From Pholiota molesta (taxonomy: Eukaryota; Basidiomycota; Agaricomycetes; Agaricales; Strophariaceae): a stretch of DNA of 64,000 nt. Numbering within the stretch: the stretch's first letter is position 1; every line of letters starts with the position of its first letter. This document shows, piece after piece, positions 35,250 through 50,378 of the stretch. The stretch spans positions 183,566 to 247,565 of the forward strand of contig JACGCK010000067.1 of NCBI GenBank assembly GCA_014925825.1, in the 5' to 3' direction. The notes beneath the pieces are model-generated. The model ran no database searches and had not been told where the DNA came from. It was given only the letters and a program-made list of their open reading frames with translations. The position numbers and the translations under genes were made by a program.

Positions 35250-36620
35250 ATTCGCGGACGGGTATCGGTGGAAAAGGCGTCGAGTATCGACAGGGGTTCC
35301 ATGGGTGGAAATTCGTTGGACTTGGGAAGGAACATGAGCTGTGGTACAGAAAACGGAATGGGTTTTTTTTATTTATTACTTACAGATCGTAGAGCGATAT
35401 GTAGCTGACTCTTTTTCGTGCCTCCGCTTCATATCGTCTGTCTAGTCTATTAGCTCCAGTTTGTGTAGATACATACCAGGAATCGAATGTACGTGCATTG
35501 TCGGACTTCAAATAAACATCAACAATCCGTATACACCAAGACAGAATGTGTGCCTACCTGGAAGAAAAAACCCCATTCCCTGAAGTTCGGCATGGCGGGT
35601 TTGACTGGCTGGCCGACATGTCAGTGCTGATGGTCTCAGAGCGGCGGTCGATAAGATGCTATATAGGCCAGGTTAGATGGCCCGCAAACGGCACATTCAA
35701 CATCGAGAAATAGCGAGAAGCTGCAGGCCATCTTTGAAATCAAAGATTACAATAGGAATCTGTTCAACAACATACCCTCGCAAACATCAGCCATAATCAA
35801 AAGCCACCACATCGAAGGCGAATGTCGAAAATTCAGCCCGAGAAGCGTACATCTCGGGATGTCAGGACGCAGACTTGCAGCTTGATTCGCCGATCGTGAT
35901 TCATCCCCATGTTAAATGATTGAACAGGCTTCGTATGCCTTCGAAGATGAGTGCGATGACGGAGCAAATTGAAACCGAACAATGTTGTTGATAGCAAGCT
36001 GCGCATAAGCTATGAATGTGAGAAGGGGTAGAGACAAGTGAATTGGCCACGTCAAAGGGCAGATTTCCGAAACCGAGGAGCTCGATAGAGGCGCAAGTGC
36101 GCGGATGGTGGTGGTAGCGAATGACTTCGAGTGGAGACAGGTCTTCCTTTTGCGGGAAATCGTCATAATGGATGCACCCAACTATGATATTTCTGGAGAA
36201 TTAAAGTTTGGTAAATGTCGCCCAGGGAGCAATTGGATTTGGAGTCGCATGTCGGTGCGGAATGGCATAATTGGCTGCATGGACACTGATGGATGGCCAG
36301 AGCTACAAGTCTGAGATATAGCAAGGTGCCAGCAATGTGCGAAGGAGGAGCAGAGCTAGCGGAGTCGTGGTGGTTGAGGACCTGTTGAGGACAAGCTGAT
36401 TGATCAATGTGGACGGAGAAAGAACGGAGCTTTCCGGACCGCCGCTGACGCGTTCAAGCTTGTTTCAAACTTAAGCAATGCTTCACACCATCATCACTTC
36501 ATCCAGAGGGTATCAGCTCTAATTTCGTGATCCCTTCCGCATTATTTCCTGCGTTATTGAATCTGCATGAGCGTCCATAGTATATTCGTGTACATACGTT
36601 CTCAGATTTTACGAGCCGCT
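35250..36620. repeat. Downstream flank of DUF6535 block C
   Basis: Homologous to the flanks of A and B. It includes the minus-strand counterpart (about 35912-36200) of the small candidate frame, with YDDFPQKED and LLGFGNLP. The homology ends near 36620. Confidence 0.7.
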
Positions 36621-36981
36621 CGCCGAAGGTGTAAACTAATGATATCTGTATCTCAGCCTGTAAGTAGAAGCGTCTGGCAGCGTACTTCCTAGATATATCA
36701 AGGGAATGATAGACGTAGCTTAGGCTAGAGTATCGAATTGGGCGTCATATTTCGAGATCGAACGTGTAGTACAAGTCTAAGAAACATTCCAGGAAAATCT
36801 AGGAATGATATGATTCAGCTGGTCTAGTACTTGCAAAATGATACACATGAATAGGCACCGAACGAACCCGCCGAGAGGCGGGGCAACCAAATCGTGCCAG
36901 AGGCTGCATTGCAAAGGCTGTCAATTTAGACCAGAAAATGAGAATACTATTGTGATCGAGCTGTTCGCCTTTAGAGCCAGG
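36621..36981. other. Intergenic region downstream of the GPHR-like gene
   Basis: No gene seen. It lies between the end of block C and the 3' end of the minus-strand gene at 36982. Confidence 0.5.
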
Positions 36982-39038
36982 CTAATCGATATTTCCAGTC
37001 CCGTTAACCTTCTCCGCACCCCACCTCACGAACACCGATGCGCCAGCCGCAAGCAGGAACGCCCAGTCAAAGAGAGACCCAAAGACCTCGTATGCAGGGA
37101 TGGTGGAGAACAGGTTCGTCGTGTCGGCGACACTTTCGCTGCTTCCTACCGGTATTGACGGAGGAGGTGGCGGGAATGACGAACGCATTTGGACGATTGT
37201 GGAGAGCATATAGATGCTCTAATAAGTTGGTCACAGTTATGTCAGAACAGCCTTAACAGTCTCATTGGAACGAATTCGTACCATGATTTGTGCGAGCACA
37301 AGAAGCATGAGCGACGCTGCGAGGTTACGGCTGGTTACATGCAATGCCTGACCAGCCAAATCAGTGCATTTTCATCCCTGTGTTCCAGACCACCTACCCG
37401 AGTTACACCGCGAAGAACAAGCCGTATGCTGCTCAAGATGATGATCCCAACGAGCATCAAGCTCAATTGTCGCGCAAAGGATGCCAGCTCCTCCGTCTTG
37501 ACCTCCGCCGACGACAGCCGCGATAGAAGGGATGCGAGCAGGTCAGTGATGAGATCAGTCGTGGAAGACGATTGTCTCGTAGATACGAAGAGTACGTTGT
37601 ACAATGACTACACATGGATTGGATGAGGAATTTTACTGCGTTGATATGGTTAAGCCACTCACGCTGATGATGCGTATCATACAGTACGCCATGAACAATC
37701 GCCCAATCATATTGAATATCCGGCCTTTAAATGTGCTGGCGAATACGGCGGCCTCGCGCCGCTCGCGCAGCGCTTCAAGGTTACGCGTCATCTGAAATTC
37801 AAGTGCCTCGAGCCCTTGGATTTCAAGGGTTACTGCAGTGCATAAACTCGTGAGCCGAGTGGTCGTATTGCGGGGAAATAAACATACGGCTGTCTGAACC
37901 TCGGAAGGAGGATCCAACACGAGAAAACCACGTTGCCTGATTCTACACATTGTTTTAATTCAATGAATAGGCCAAAACGAAGAGTAGACATACCGGTGAG
38001 GCCGACCTCCGTGATGCTTCTGCCCTTCGAGTTCTCATATCATTTCTGATGCTGGTAAGGGCATATTGTGCTGTCTCGATGTCCTGCTCTGACGGCACAA
38101 CTCTAAGCCATAGCCAACAATCATAAATATAAAACAAGGAGTGCATGTATAGCGCAAGACTTACTGCGGACGCAAACCGAAGGGCAGAAACTGCCACGAA
38201 CTACTGATAGCTCCGAAACCCGACAATAACCCCAGAATTATGGTCCCGAGTACTATGAGACGCGACAGTGCGGCGGTTATCGTGTCTGAAGGCGTAAGAG
38301 AGGGCGGAATGGGGATGTGTGAAAGTGCAAAGAGGTACAGGGCCACGAGGATCAGACTGAAAAAGATCCTTGGTCCCAAGAAAGACCGCGAAGAAGAACT
38401 ACCTGGAAAGCGTCGGTATACTGGCGCATATATCCACCCGACGAGGACTCACTGATTGCGAGCAATAAGCTGACGGAAAGTGGGATGACGACGAGAACAG
38501 CGGACATAAGGAGAAATAATGATATGCGCCAGTTCAACAGGCGTGTACTTTGAATAGTCAACTAACCGGTTGTGCTGAAATACGGGATTTGTACTCACTT
38601 CGAAGAGAACACCCCCACTCCCTGCAGCATAAGCAACGCAAACATCATGCAGCCCTCCGCGAAACACCACGAAAAGATGACGCGTGCTACAGCGGTATGC
38701 AAGTACGATGTATCCTCTATCGAAAACTTGGCAGACTTCGGCGTATGCGTGGTAGGTGGGGGAAGGGTTTCGAGCTCCACGTCTTCGCTCTCGAAGTTAA
38801 GTGCAGCGAGGTCGACTGGCATGCTGGGCCGACGTGACGGTGTTGGCGTTCCCGGAGCGGCGGTTGAGGAGAGACTCCGTAGGTCGGAATATATCGTACG
38901 TAGGAGAAACTTCCGACATGCGAAGAAGAACGAGAACCTGTTCGCGGTCCGTATATCAGCGGTCGAAGTAGAGATTTGTGCGACTATGTACCTCGCCAAT
39001 GTCAGCAAGGCAGTCTCCACACCTATTGCAGTTGACAT
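36982..39038 (-). CDS. GPHR: Golgi pH regulator (GPHR/GPR89) family membrane protein
   Basis: A ten-exon model, minus strand: 39038-38992, 38937-38599, 38547-38453, 38402-38165, 38102-37994, 37936-37888, 37832-37663, 37607-37398, 37347-37282, 37218-36982, giving 519 residues. All introns are 50-63 nt GT-AG and every phase closes. Recognisable blocks are RFSFFFACRKFLLRTIYSDL near the N-terminus, LIVLGTIILGLLSGFGAISS (the GPHR N-domain core), GLEALEFQMTRNLEALRERR (the segment between domains), the C-terminal ABA-GPCR-like membrane region, and FGSLFDWAFLLAAGASVFVR at the end. Family members are multi-pass proteins of the Golgi that act as anion channels setting luminal pH; plant relatives are the GTG proteins. 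The first intron (54 nt, in frame, no stop) was called because removing it restores the expected first helix. Retaining it would add 18 residues. Confidence 0.86.
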
Positions 39039-39482
39039 TTTGTAGCTTCCTTACTGCTGATGATATTGGGCGCGTTTGGGGTTGAGAATCGTCCGGTTGG
39101 TCATAAGCAGCGTAATTCGTGTTCGAGCTACATCACGGTGAAAAGTTGCTCTGTCCAATCCAACCAGGAGACTCACGGACTCGTATTATTGGCGTGCACT
39201 TAGATATCACGTTTCCGTTTCCATAAAGATGTGAGAAGAGAGCAAGTACCAGCAATCTGTGAAGGATGAAAGGATGTGGAGGTGGAGAGGCAGGAGGATG
39301 ACTGCGCGCTTGTTTTGGCAAGTCCAAATAAAGCCGCGGCCGATAAACGTTCCGTCAATTAGAACGGACGATAAGATAAGATGCACTTGTGAGGCTTTCT
39401 GAACGCATGAAAATCCAACCAGGTCCAGTTCTACATAACCTAAATCTCAAAACATATGCGTAATATACATGCAGAGTCCCAA
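39039..39482. other. Intergenic region between NEO1 and GPHR
   Basis: About 440 bp holding the 3' end of NEO1 and the presumed promoter of GPHR. No other gene is seen. Confidence 0.5.
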
Positions 39483-42400
39483 CTACAATAATTTACTGGA
39501 TGCCGCAGGTGCCACCTTTCTCTTGACGAGTTTAAAGACATAAAGTGGTAGAGCGCTGATAGCGACAATGGCAGCGACTTTCCATGCAAAGGTATATGTG
39601 ACGACGAATGAAAGATCTGCAAACCGAATTTAGTCTTGTGAATTGACTGATAATGACAAGACTCACCAAAATAAGCCGGAAGAAAAGCGATACTGATAAC
39701 GTAGAAAAATAATGTAACGACCTCAGAAATGACCATATAGATATGCCTATATTCACAAAGTTAAAATGGCTTTCGGAAGAAGGAGAGTGGAAACATACCA
39801 TGTAGTGATTTCCAAGGCCACCATGATAAGTTCATTAAGGATTAGGGCAGTGAATGAAATGGATACAATATGCAGGAACTCGTTCTCGAAAAGCACGAGG
39901 GACATGATCATGATCGCAGCACCTATAGCGGAGGTGTTATGAGTACAGGCTAATGAGCGCTGAAAGGATGCCCTACCTTGATAGAGACTGATCATGAACC
40001 ATTGGAAGAATGTCTTGTACGAGAGCGCCCGGCCCTGCAAGGCAAATTCAACACTCACAGCAAAAGATGAAAGTCTTATCAGAACAAACCTTCGTCAACT
40101 CCTTATACAACTCCGGGTACAGTAGCGCTAGATCCTCGCTGACATCCCTATCCAGGACGAGCGAGAACACCGGTGCCATTGTGTATATCGTCGCGTACCC
40201 GGCCATCAACCAGCCCTGATACAGCGCAATAGGCGCAAAGTAGAATATCGCCGAAAACACGGCCTGCATGACGGAGATGATCAGGCCACGATGGATGACA
40301 AACTGGGCCAGCTTCGCGGAACGGCGGTACGAGTTGCGTCCGTGCCAGAGGAGCAATTTCGTCAGATGCGAAAATTGGGTGACGGAGAAATCGGCGGCTA
40401 GCGATGCCTGTCTGCCCTCTTTGCCAACGATACCAACACCTAAGTGAGTAGTGTCAGTAGTAATTCAAGACGAAATGAGAAAAATCAGGGACCCACCGAC
40501 GTCTGCAGCTTGGATCATGCTCACGTCGTTACCACCATCGCCGATGCAACAAACTCGTTTGTGTGTAGCAGCACGAATCAGCCGAGCGACGTCTGCCTTC
40601 TGCGTGGGTGAGCAACGACAGGCGACCACGGCAGACAGTTTTGTTGCGATCTCAATGAACTCATTTTTGAATAAATTTAGGCATAGCTATGCATAATGGC
40701 AGAGTGTCAGAAGAAATATTGCAAATCATAAATAAATAAAAACCATGAATCATACCTGGAGGGAATCGCCGTCGATGACAAGACAGCAATCCAACTTATT
40801 TTGCAAGAAGTCAAGCTGATCGCGAATCTCGTCTGAGGTCTTCACTGAACGTAGTACCAAGATCATGAGCACTGAAGAGAAAATAGACGGAGAAATAAGA
40901 TCACGCACGTTTGGACATCTCATGGATATACTGCCCCCTCGCCACAAGCTTCGTCGAGATCGCAATACACCGCGCCGTCTCCACCTTATCCCCCGTCAAC
41001 ATCCAAATCCTGATCCCCGCATTCCGCAGCAGCTCCAGCGTGCCCTTCACATCGTCCTGCAGCTTATCCTCCACACCCGTCAGCCCAAGCAGCTCCAAGT
41101 CACGCTCCAGGTACTTGCCCACCACCCCCGCCATCGCCTCATTGCGCCCGTCGAGGCTGATCGACGCCGCGTGGTACGCGGCCTTGAACTCGTTGTAGAG
41201 CGCACCGGAGAGGCGTTTACGCGCCATGACGAGGGTGCGGAGGCCCTCGCGCGCCATGTTCGCCGTCTCCTCCTCGAGCCAGTCGTTGCGCTGCACGATG
41301 CGCGCCATCACGACGTCGGCGCCCTTTTGCAGGAACGTGATCTCGCCTGTCTGCGTGTCGCGGACGACGATGCCCATGCGCTTGCTCTCGGAGGTGAAGG
41401 GGAAAATCTCGAGGATGTCGAAGTGCAGGTCGGACCCGGTTGGTGTCGTCAGCGTCATCCGTGTGCGATCGCGGAATGTGAGGGTGAGGCCGACGGAAGC
41501 TGTCCATGTGACGATGGCCACTTCATCGGGGGACGATGCTTGGTATGTTACTGTGCCATCATCGTTGGTGACTGGGGTAACCTTAACAGAATGTTAGTGG
41601 TCGAGAAAAGTAAAAGACAAATCACACACGTTATGACATAAAGCCAAACTCAAGACGACATCTCGGACCCTCGAAGACATATCCCTCCGTCCTCGTGTAG
41701 CCAACTGTGCGCCTGTGGCAAGGGATCCTTGCCTGAGGTGCCCATGCTCGCCCGTAGCCCCAAATGACAACGCCAGTTGATGCGCGATCTCATCCATCGA
41801 ATCCGAACCATAAGACATTGTGCCCATGTGCAACTTCTTCATCTCCATCTCTAAAATAGAACAGGCTCAGTACGCAAAAGAACAACCGGCCATGACCATA
41901 ACACGCACCATTCTGAGTCAAAGTACCAGTCTTGTCTGTGAGCAGGTAGGTGATACGACCTAGCTCTTCGGGCAAGGTGCTCGTTCGCACGATGGTGTTT
42001 GGAATCTGATGATCGTTCTCAATTTGGTGGGCATAAACCGTCTTTCCCATATCGAGATTGACCCGAAGACTAGCAAGAAGCGTAACGTATTAGCACCATA
42101 TACGACTTAGTTGCCAGAGAAAGAATACGGACCTGATCGGGATAATGGAGGAGAAGAGGATAAGGAAACGGAAAATATAGATATACCATTGCCCTCGGAA
42201 TCCGTTCAAGGCTACAAGAACGACGGACAGGGCAAATGTGACTGCACAAAGAATCTGGGTGACGAAATCAATTTCGCGTCGATCAAGTATGAGAGGAAAG
42301 ACTCACCTTGGCCAGCCTATTAATTTCCAAATCTAGTAAACCGACTTTTGTTTCCGGGTGACTGGTATTCATCACTGCCCGAGTTTCTGCTCCAGTGTAA

Positions 42401-43639
42401 ATGACAAAACCTATAGCAGAACCTGCTGCAAGAACAGTATTCGACCATAGGACGTTCTCGACAGTTAGAGGTGAAACACTAGGAGGTAGCGGTTGCAACG
42501 GCACGGAAGAATCTGAAGAATTCATGACAGGTTTGTTCATCGTAAACGTGCCAATAAATGTGTGGATATCCTTGATAGGTGGATCCGCTGGTTTGATGGT
42601 TAGAACGCACTGAGAAGGCCAACTGAATGAGCTTACCATATATTTCTGCGTCAAGGTGAACCAAATCTCCTTGGTCCATTTTCTGGGTTTCAGCAACGGC
42701 CACTCGTAGTTTCCAATCAGTCTCTCCATCTAGCTGGTCTGTGCGAATGAAACACGTCCCTGATGCTTCGGAAGTGTGCAGCAGAATCAAATCGGCCGGC
42801 ACGCGCTGGTTTTTCTCTAGAAGAACCAGGTCACCCACCCGCAGCGACGACGAGGGTACCGCACGGGTGTTGGCGTGTGTGTTTAGATATGCCTGTTCTG
42901 TGTCTTGGTGCGAGGGCGATGTCTGAGGGGGCGTCAAAACCAAGTACCGTTGTGAATTCGCCTCTCGATCCCGCAGGTAGCGCTGATAGTCATCGTACGC
43001 CTCTTTGCCAATCGTCACACACAGCACAAACGCCAATGGTGCGACGTACGTCACTATGAAGCCGATCCTGAGTGCAGGAATAAACTGCGAGAGCGCCACG
43101 AGCAGGAAGTAGAGATTGAAGAAGAATTTGAATTGTTCATAGAATACAATGGGCAGGAAGGTGAACGCGTTGTATTTTTGATTCTTGATAGTGTTTGGTG
43201 GAAATCGAGATTGTAGCTTTTCTGTGACCAAAAATTAGCGCTCGGCTGCGGAATATGTGTGCTCGCCTCACCTGGAGGGTGAAAGGGTGTTGTCCGTGAC
43301 TTGTCTTTCGGAGTAGCTGGAGGAAGGACAGAAGTGCGCTAATGCAAAAAATTGGCGGTGTATGACAAAATAAAATAAAACTGCACATACTGGGCTAGTC
43401 GAGCCTTCTTGCTCAAATTGTTCGCGGTCCTCATACGACTGCGAGCCCAGGAGGCCCTGTTCCTCCTCTGAGTCGTCTGCATACCGGTCGTTCTTTCTCG
43501 CACTGCTGTACTGTCGATTCCGCCGTGACGCAGCAACCGCTGAGCCTGTAGTACGAGAAGACATGTTTGAGAGGGAAATATGAGGTTCCTCGGCTGCGCG
43601 GTGCTGTCTTTGAAGATTGCGCAGCGGAATATCCGACAT
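39483..43639 (-). CDS. NEO1: P4-type ATPase phospholipid flippase, NEO1/ATP9 class
   Basis: A fifteen-exon model, minus strand: 43639-43391, 43338-43272, 43221-42637, 42587-42307, 42254-42133, 42069-41909, 41850-41630, 41581-40909, 40844-40756, 40686-40497, 40439-40090, 40034-39977, 39922-39799, 39746-39667, 39616-39483, giving 1127 residues in frame. Motifs in order: [12 protein letters not shown] and the first helices; actuator DGET in [10 protein letters not shown]; phosphorylation DKTGT at about residue 480; ASSPDEVA and KGADVV of the nucleotide domain; MLTGD; hinge GDGGNDVSM; then the C-terminal helices, with [20 protein letters not shown]. The last block and the short termini fit the NEO1/ATP9 branch rather than DRS2. 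Family members flip aminophospholipids in Golgi and endosomal membranes; NEO1 works without a CDC50 partner. The start was chosen as the first Met of the open exon before the conserved core. Confidence 0.95.
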
Positions 43640-44273
43640 GAACCAGTCGCCTGGCTAAAAGTGGTTGAGCAATAGCAAATCCAAGCTCAGGAATATCTTA
43701 CATTTATAAAGCAGGGAGCATTCAAACGAAAAGACTTTTAGAAAAAAAAGTCGTCGTCGCCGTCGTGCTGGTGTGTGTCGCTTGTCGTTGCGGCCTGCGA
43801 CAAGCCTGTCAGGACTGATTCAACGCTGTGCGCGTTCACGTTGTACGGTTACGTAATGGTCGGTTCACCGCTGCAACGGATCAGCCGGCGCGGAATCAAA
43901 ACGTCTTGCCCGCCCGCCTATGCACAGACTGACTTACAAAAACGTGAACCGCTGCAATGGACGTACCCAGAGCAAGTGCTGTTATGTCTCTTTGCGCTAC
44001 GCATAGTGCCACAACTTGAAGCTTGAAGACGGTGTCTTTTCATGTGGTCGTCTACGACTTGAATAGAAGATTGGAAGTCCACGCCGTATGTCATTTGGAA
44101 GTGTCAAAAACGGCGCAAGATGTACCGAAGAATAGGCTTAGGTGGAAATAATACACTCCGATAACTCATTCGCCGCATAGTCGCAGCTAATATTTCCAAA
44201 TTTCCTTCCGGTCAAACGTCCCGAACTGTCCTCAAATTCTAGTAGCAAAAGCGTTGGAAATAGTATTGTAAAT
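43640..44273. other. Intergenic region upstream of NEO1
   Basis: About 630 bp with no supportable gene. It presumably contains the NEO1 promoter, and has an A-rich run (43738-43750) followed by a gtcgtc repeat. Confidence 0.5.
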
Positions 44274-45315
44274 TTACTTCTCCCAGAATTCTGCATCTTC
44301 TACGCTCCTCTAAGAATATGATAAACATCAGTTGTATTCTAAGCGCCCCAAGGTTCTGGAACATACGTGCCTTGATCATGTAGCAGATTTCAACGCCATT
44401 ACCACCAGCGCTCTCATTGCCATGCTCATCCACATATCCTGCACCTAATCTCGAGCGGTTCATGATCTGTGAATTTTGAGCCTTAGATTAGATAAAGCAG
44501 TTCATGATTAAATTAAACAATCAAGGCTGACCTCGAAGTCAAATTGTCGGAAGTAGCTTTGAACTTTTGGAGAGCTGACTTCGAGCGTGAAGCAACATCC
44601 CGGGAGCTTCGATAGTCTCTCTCCGATCATCTTTGACATCATTCCTGTAAACATGATAAATTATTCATTGTCTGGCAAACAAAATAGTTGAGCTGCGGTG
44701 AACCTTTCTTTTGATACGGCTTGGAGGTGAATGCTAATTTTAGATACCAGCTATCGTTGTGGGACCAAGTTGGACCATCAAGGAAGCAGAAATATCCTTC
44801 CTTCCATGACTCCTCCGCAGTGCAAGGATATTCCCAACCCATCCGCTATGTCGGATTTAAAGTGCATGAGCGATCAATTAACTATGAGATATCAAGTTGA
44901 ACTGACCATGATATTTTGGGCGCCTAAAGTTTGAGTAAGCGACAAGATCCCAGATCGTAGTAAGGTATAGACATTCCATGAAGTGATGCGTTTTCGTGGA
45001 GGCAGCCATATCGCGATAGCGCCCACCTTCTCGCCTTCATCGTCCTCAGGGTCTGTTGATGGCACGCACATCATGTCAATCAGGCCGCCCATTTGCCACG
45101 TCGAGTGCAGCGTAAAACGAATGTACGATTTAAGCGAGGCCTATAGGTATCAGAGATAAGATAATACAAGATATGCAAAATATGTCCGAGCTCACTGGTG
45201 TGGTACATCCGAAGTACGACAATACAGGGTCCTCAAGCATACTAGCGGCACCAGCATCACAAATGCGCTCGAAATCTCGAGGTCGGGCTGCGCGGATGTA
45301 TGAATCCTTCGCCAT
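44274..45315 (-). CDS. GNAT-family N-acetyltransferase
   Basis: A six-exon model, minus strand: 45315-45196, 45140-44907, 44845-44704, 44644-44532, 44466-44367, 44299-44274, giving 244 residues. The start MAKDSYIRAARPRDF leads straight into the typical first strand and helix of a GNAT fold (RPRDFERICDAG). The middle has VGAIAIWLPP; the acetyl-CoA loop follows LKLAFTSKPYQKKG-M; then come LEVSSPKVQSYFRQFDF and ICYMIKA, ending DAEFWEK. The Q/RxxGxG/A loop is reduced to QKKGMM, which is weaker than usual. The protein is cytosolic by appearance and its substrate is unknown. A 5'-truncated relative lies upstream (46070-46675), and a third family member starts at 63874 on the other strand. Confidence 0.78.
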
Positions 45316-46069
45316 TATGTCCTGTGAAGAAACGAGAAAAGATGGGGGGCAAATTCCTTGTTTTCCGTGGCTTTAAAGCACTGGAAGATCGCCGGGAATG
45401 CTATTATAGTTTGCCGATTCAGACGTGATAGACTCGGATTGCCAGAGTTCTACGGTCCGTATACCTGAGCCCGAGATGAAAATCAATACAGAGAGTCCAT
45501 TTTTACTTTTTGATTAGCTTTACGTATATGGAGCCTCGATTACTCACATGAAGTCTTGCCTAGTCTTGCCATCCTTTGCAAAGAATGATTTGTCATTGAT
45601 TAGTGAAATTTAAGTAGCGGTTCTGATTACCTTAATTCTGCGAAGTGGACAAGGATTGACTGAAATATTCACCTGTTTTTGTCCTCCACCCGTATGTCAA
45701 GAATCTCTCGACTCCAGATTACCATCAGACCGAAGCCGAAGTCGAAACGAAGAGTGAGGAAGTATGCAAGAAGTATGTGGTCAATGACGAGCGCTGAGTA
45801 AAGATTATGGTGCCGACCAATAAATTGTCGAATATTCTGGGATTTTCCGCGCAATCCGAGGAATTTCGAAAAACATTTGCCTGAGGTATAACTCTGTGCT
45901 CACCTGGAGCTACACGCAGTAAGCGGGTCTCGCATTCAATCTGTCCGCTACGTGTTGTGTGATAATTTATGAGAGATGTTCTGCGTCCTCTTGTGCGGCG
46001 CTAAATGGCAAATTAGGGATAACAATAACTCATATGATTGTGCTCTATCTTGATATAAGCAATACCCAC
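45316..46069. other. Intergenic region between GNAT gene and GNAT remnant
   Basis: No supportable gene. Short frames in all directions lack family resemblance. Confidence 0.4.
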
Positions 46070-46675
46070 AACAGTGAAGTCGTAAAGGGCTTCTCCGTAG
46101 GACCTTTTCCAGATTTGATGGAAATACAGTCCTTCACGCCTGAATAAGTTTCTGTTCAAGACTTTTGATAATCCTAACGACATGCCTTACCTTAAAACCT
46201 AAATGCTCGTATTGATCTCGGGATTTTGTCGTTGCCGCTTCAAGGGTGAACGTGGCCTCTGGGTCATATGTAAATGCGTCTCGCACCAGAAGCGACACGA
46301 GTCCTTGAAAAATAGACGATATTTAAGTACTATCCAATTAGGTTTGAAGGTAGAGAACACACCTCGACCTTGGTATTCTGGATCCGTCCCAACCACCTGC
46401 AAATACCATGTATCGTCGACTGACATATCCGCACCCTTTCTCGTGAACAGATGATGCAACTGCGAGTGATATATCCCTTGATAATCAATTACCATCCTCT
46501 GCGAAGACTCAATTGCCTAGCGTATGGATAATCTTTTGAAATACGTACTATGGGGCGACGCCTGTCAGAAATAACCGCCTGGAAAGTAATGGGGGGCATT
46601 CTGCTTACCGTCATTATCATTCCTCGCGCTGTGACTTGTATTAAACTCGTATTAGGCGCCCACAAGGCGCTCATG
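46070..46675 (-). pseudogene. 5'-truncated GNAT acetyltransferase remnant
   Basis: Pieces in exon-like order on the minus strand: ALWAPNTSLIQVTARGMIM (from 46675), AVISDRRRP, a long piece with DDTWYLQVVGTDPEYQGRG (the acetyl-CoA loop, 46495-46365), LVSLLVRDAFTYDPEATFTL (about 46310-46200), and VKDCISIKSGKG (about 46140). They match the middle and end of a fungal GNAT. No sequence equivalent to the first exon (RPxDFxxICDAG) lies upstream, and the junction between the last two pieces does not keep frame. It is therefore best read as a decayed relative of the gene at 44274-45315, although its loop is better preserved than in that gene. Confidence 0.65.
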
Positions 46676-46679
46676 CGGT

Positions 46680-47459
46680 AGTTTGCTCGTGTTTAACCAA
46701 CTCCCGTGCTCTTGGTGACCAAAATGGGATATTAACCAACAGCAGGCACTCTAAGACTGCATAGCAGGTGCCTATGAAGAACCGGTAAAATCTACTTGAA
46801 TAGGCGCTCAAGAAATTGTGATTTAGGCTGGAAGCGCCTCGAAAAAAATTGGTCCCTATTTTGTTTCCTTTTCTTTTTTCTCTCATTTCTGCTTTTCTTT
46901 TCCTTACACACTGTTTCGTAGATGATACTATTCGCCTGTGTCCGGCTTGAGCTCGGTCTGCCGGCCGTCTTCCTTCGGGTTGCCGGCGGCGCCAAGCAAG
47001 AGAGACTTTGGCGACCAAAATATATTCTTTGCCCACAAACCCCCGCCGGACTGTCATTGCAAAACGTGAATGAAAGCCGGCGCTTGTCTCATTCATCCTC
47101 TCAGTCTCGCTTTCCTTTCTCGCTTTCCTTCCTTGTTCCCTTTTCATCCTTTTCATTCCGAGCGCAACATAGAACTCGTACCTTGGAGGCGAAGAAAATC
47201 ACGATGGCACAAATACTGCACGACTTCTCCTCTCTGCCCGTCTGAACCTTGTCTAAGGATTTGAACACCGTCGGAACTGGGACTCGGAGAATGCGCTAGG
47301 CTCGGGTAAATGCGAGGCAAATAAATATCCGACCACGTGTGTTTTACTCACCATGGGCCGACATGGACAGCGGGCTCTGTCCTTTTGACATTCTAAACTT
47401 CTTCAACTCTTCCACACTGTTCTCTGTTAGAATCAATCACTCCTTGCGCTCATTGGAGG
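46680..47459. other. Intergenic, pyrimidine-rich
   Basis: Contains CT-rich stretches (46850-46910 and 47095-47165). The reading frames here are low-complexity (Lys/Arg- or Ser-rich) and not credible genes. Confidence 0.45.
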
Positions 47460-48060
47460 CTCAATTTAGACGTGCGACTCCTTTATTCTTGGTACTTCTT
47501 TAACTATTCAAAAGACACCATCTCTTGGGAGAACAATCGGGCTGCAAGAAAAGCAAGGGCAAACTCAATAACAGCGACTTCGGGCCATCGATGAATTACA
47601 CCCACAGAATATTATTAAACCCTCGGGACCTTCGCAATCGGCACAGAGAAAGTCATTCGTGGGATTCCTCACAGTCATACTACTCGGACGAGGTTGCATG
47701 AACGGCATCGTCCTTCCAATCAACATACTGTGCCTACTATCCTCCGATGATTTCGTTGTATTTATGGCTATTTTCACTCGGCTGAAGTTCTTTCATCGTT
47801 CGCTCGCCGGTCTATTGCTATTCAGAGGAAGTAATTCCTCAGATGTCACGACGCACGGTTCCTTGCGATCATTCTCTGCCGGTCAACCGATAGCTCGTTT
47901 GTCGCATGTAACACCGGCTTGGGAACGCCTCTCATGCCGCTCGCGGTTTGAGAGGATAGAAGGCAATAATTCTTGATGATTCTATTTTATTTCCAAGGCG
48001 TCGAAAGTACATAAAACCCCCCAGCTCTCGTCGAGAAAGCTCAGAGTCAAAGGTGCAATT
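47460..48060 (+). promoter_or_regulatory. Upstream region of esterase 1, duplicated in front of esterase 2
   Basis: The 600 bp before the start codon match 50720-51319, for example tcggctgaagttct followed by aggaagt-attcctcagatg, and end with a cataaaacc box about 50 bp before the ATG in both. A short third remnant of the same segment lies at about 50575-50670. The shared upstream DNA suggests that the two genes kept similar control after duplication. No particular factor site was identified. Confidence 0.55.

Positions 48061-50378
<2,318 letters not shown>

Noticed and set aside
46671..47156. 161-codon minus-strand frame rich in Lys and Arg
   Set aside because: Low-complexity composition from the CT-rich opposite strand, no family resemblance and no splice continuation.
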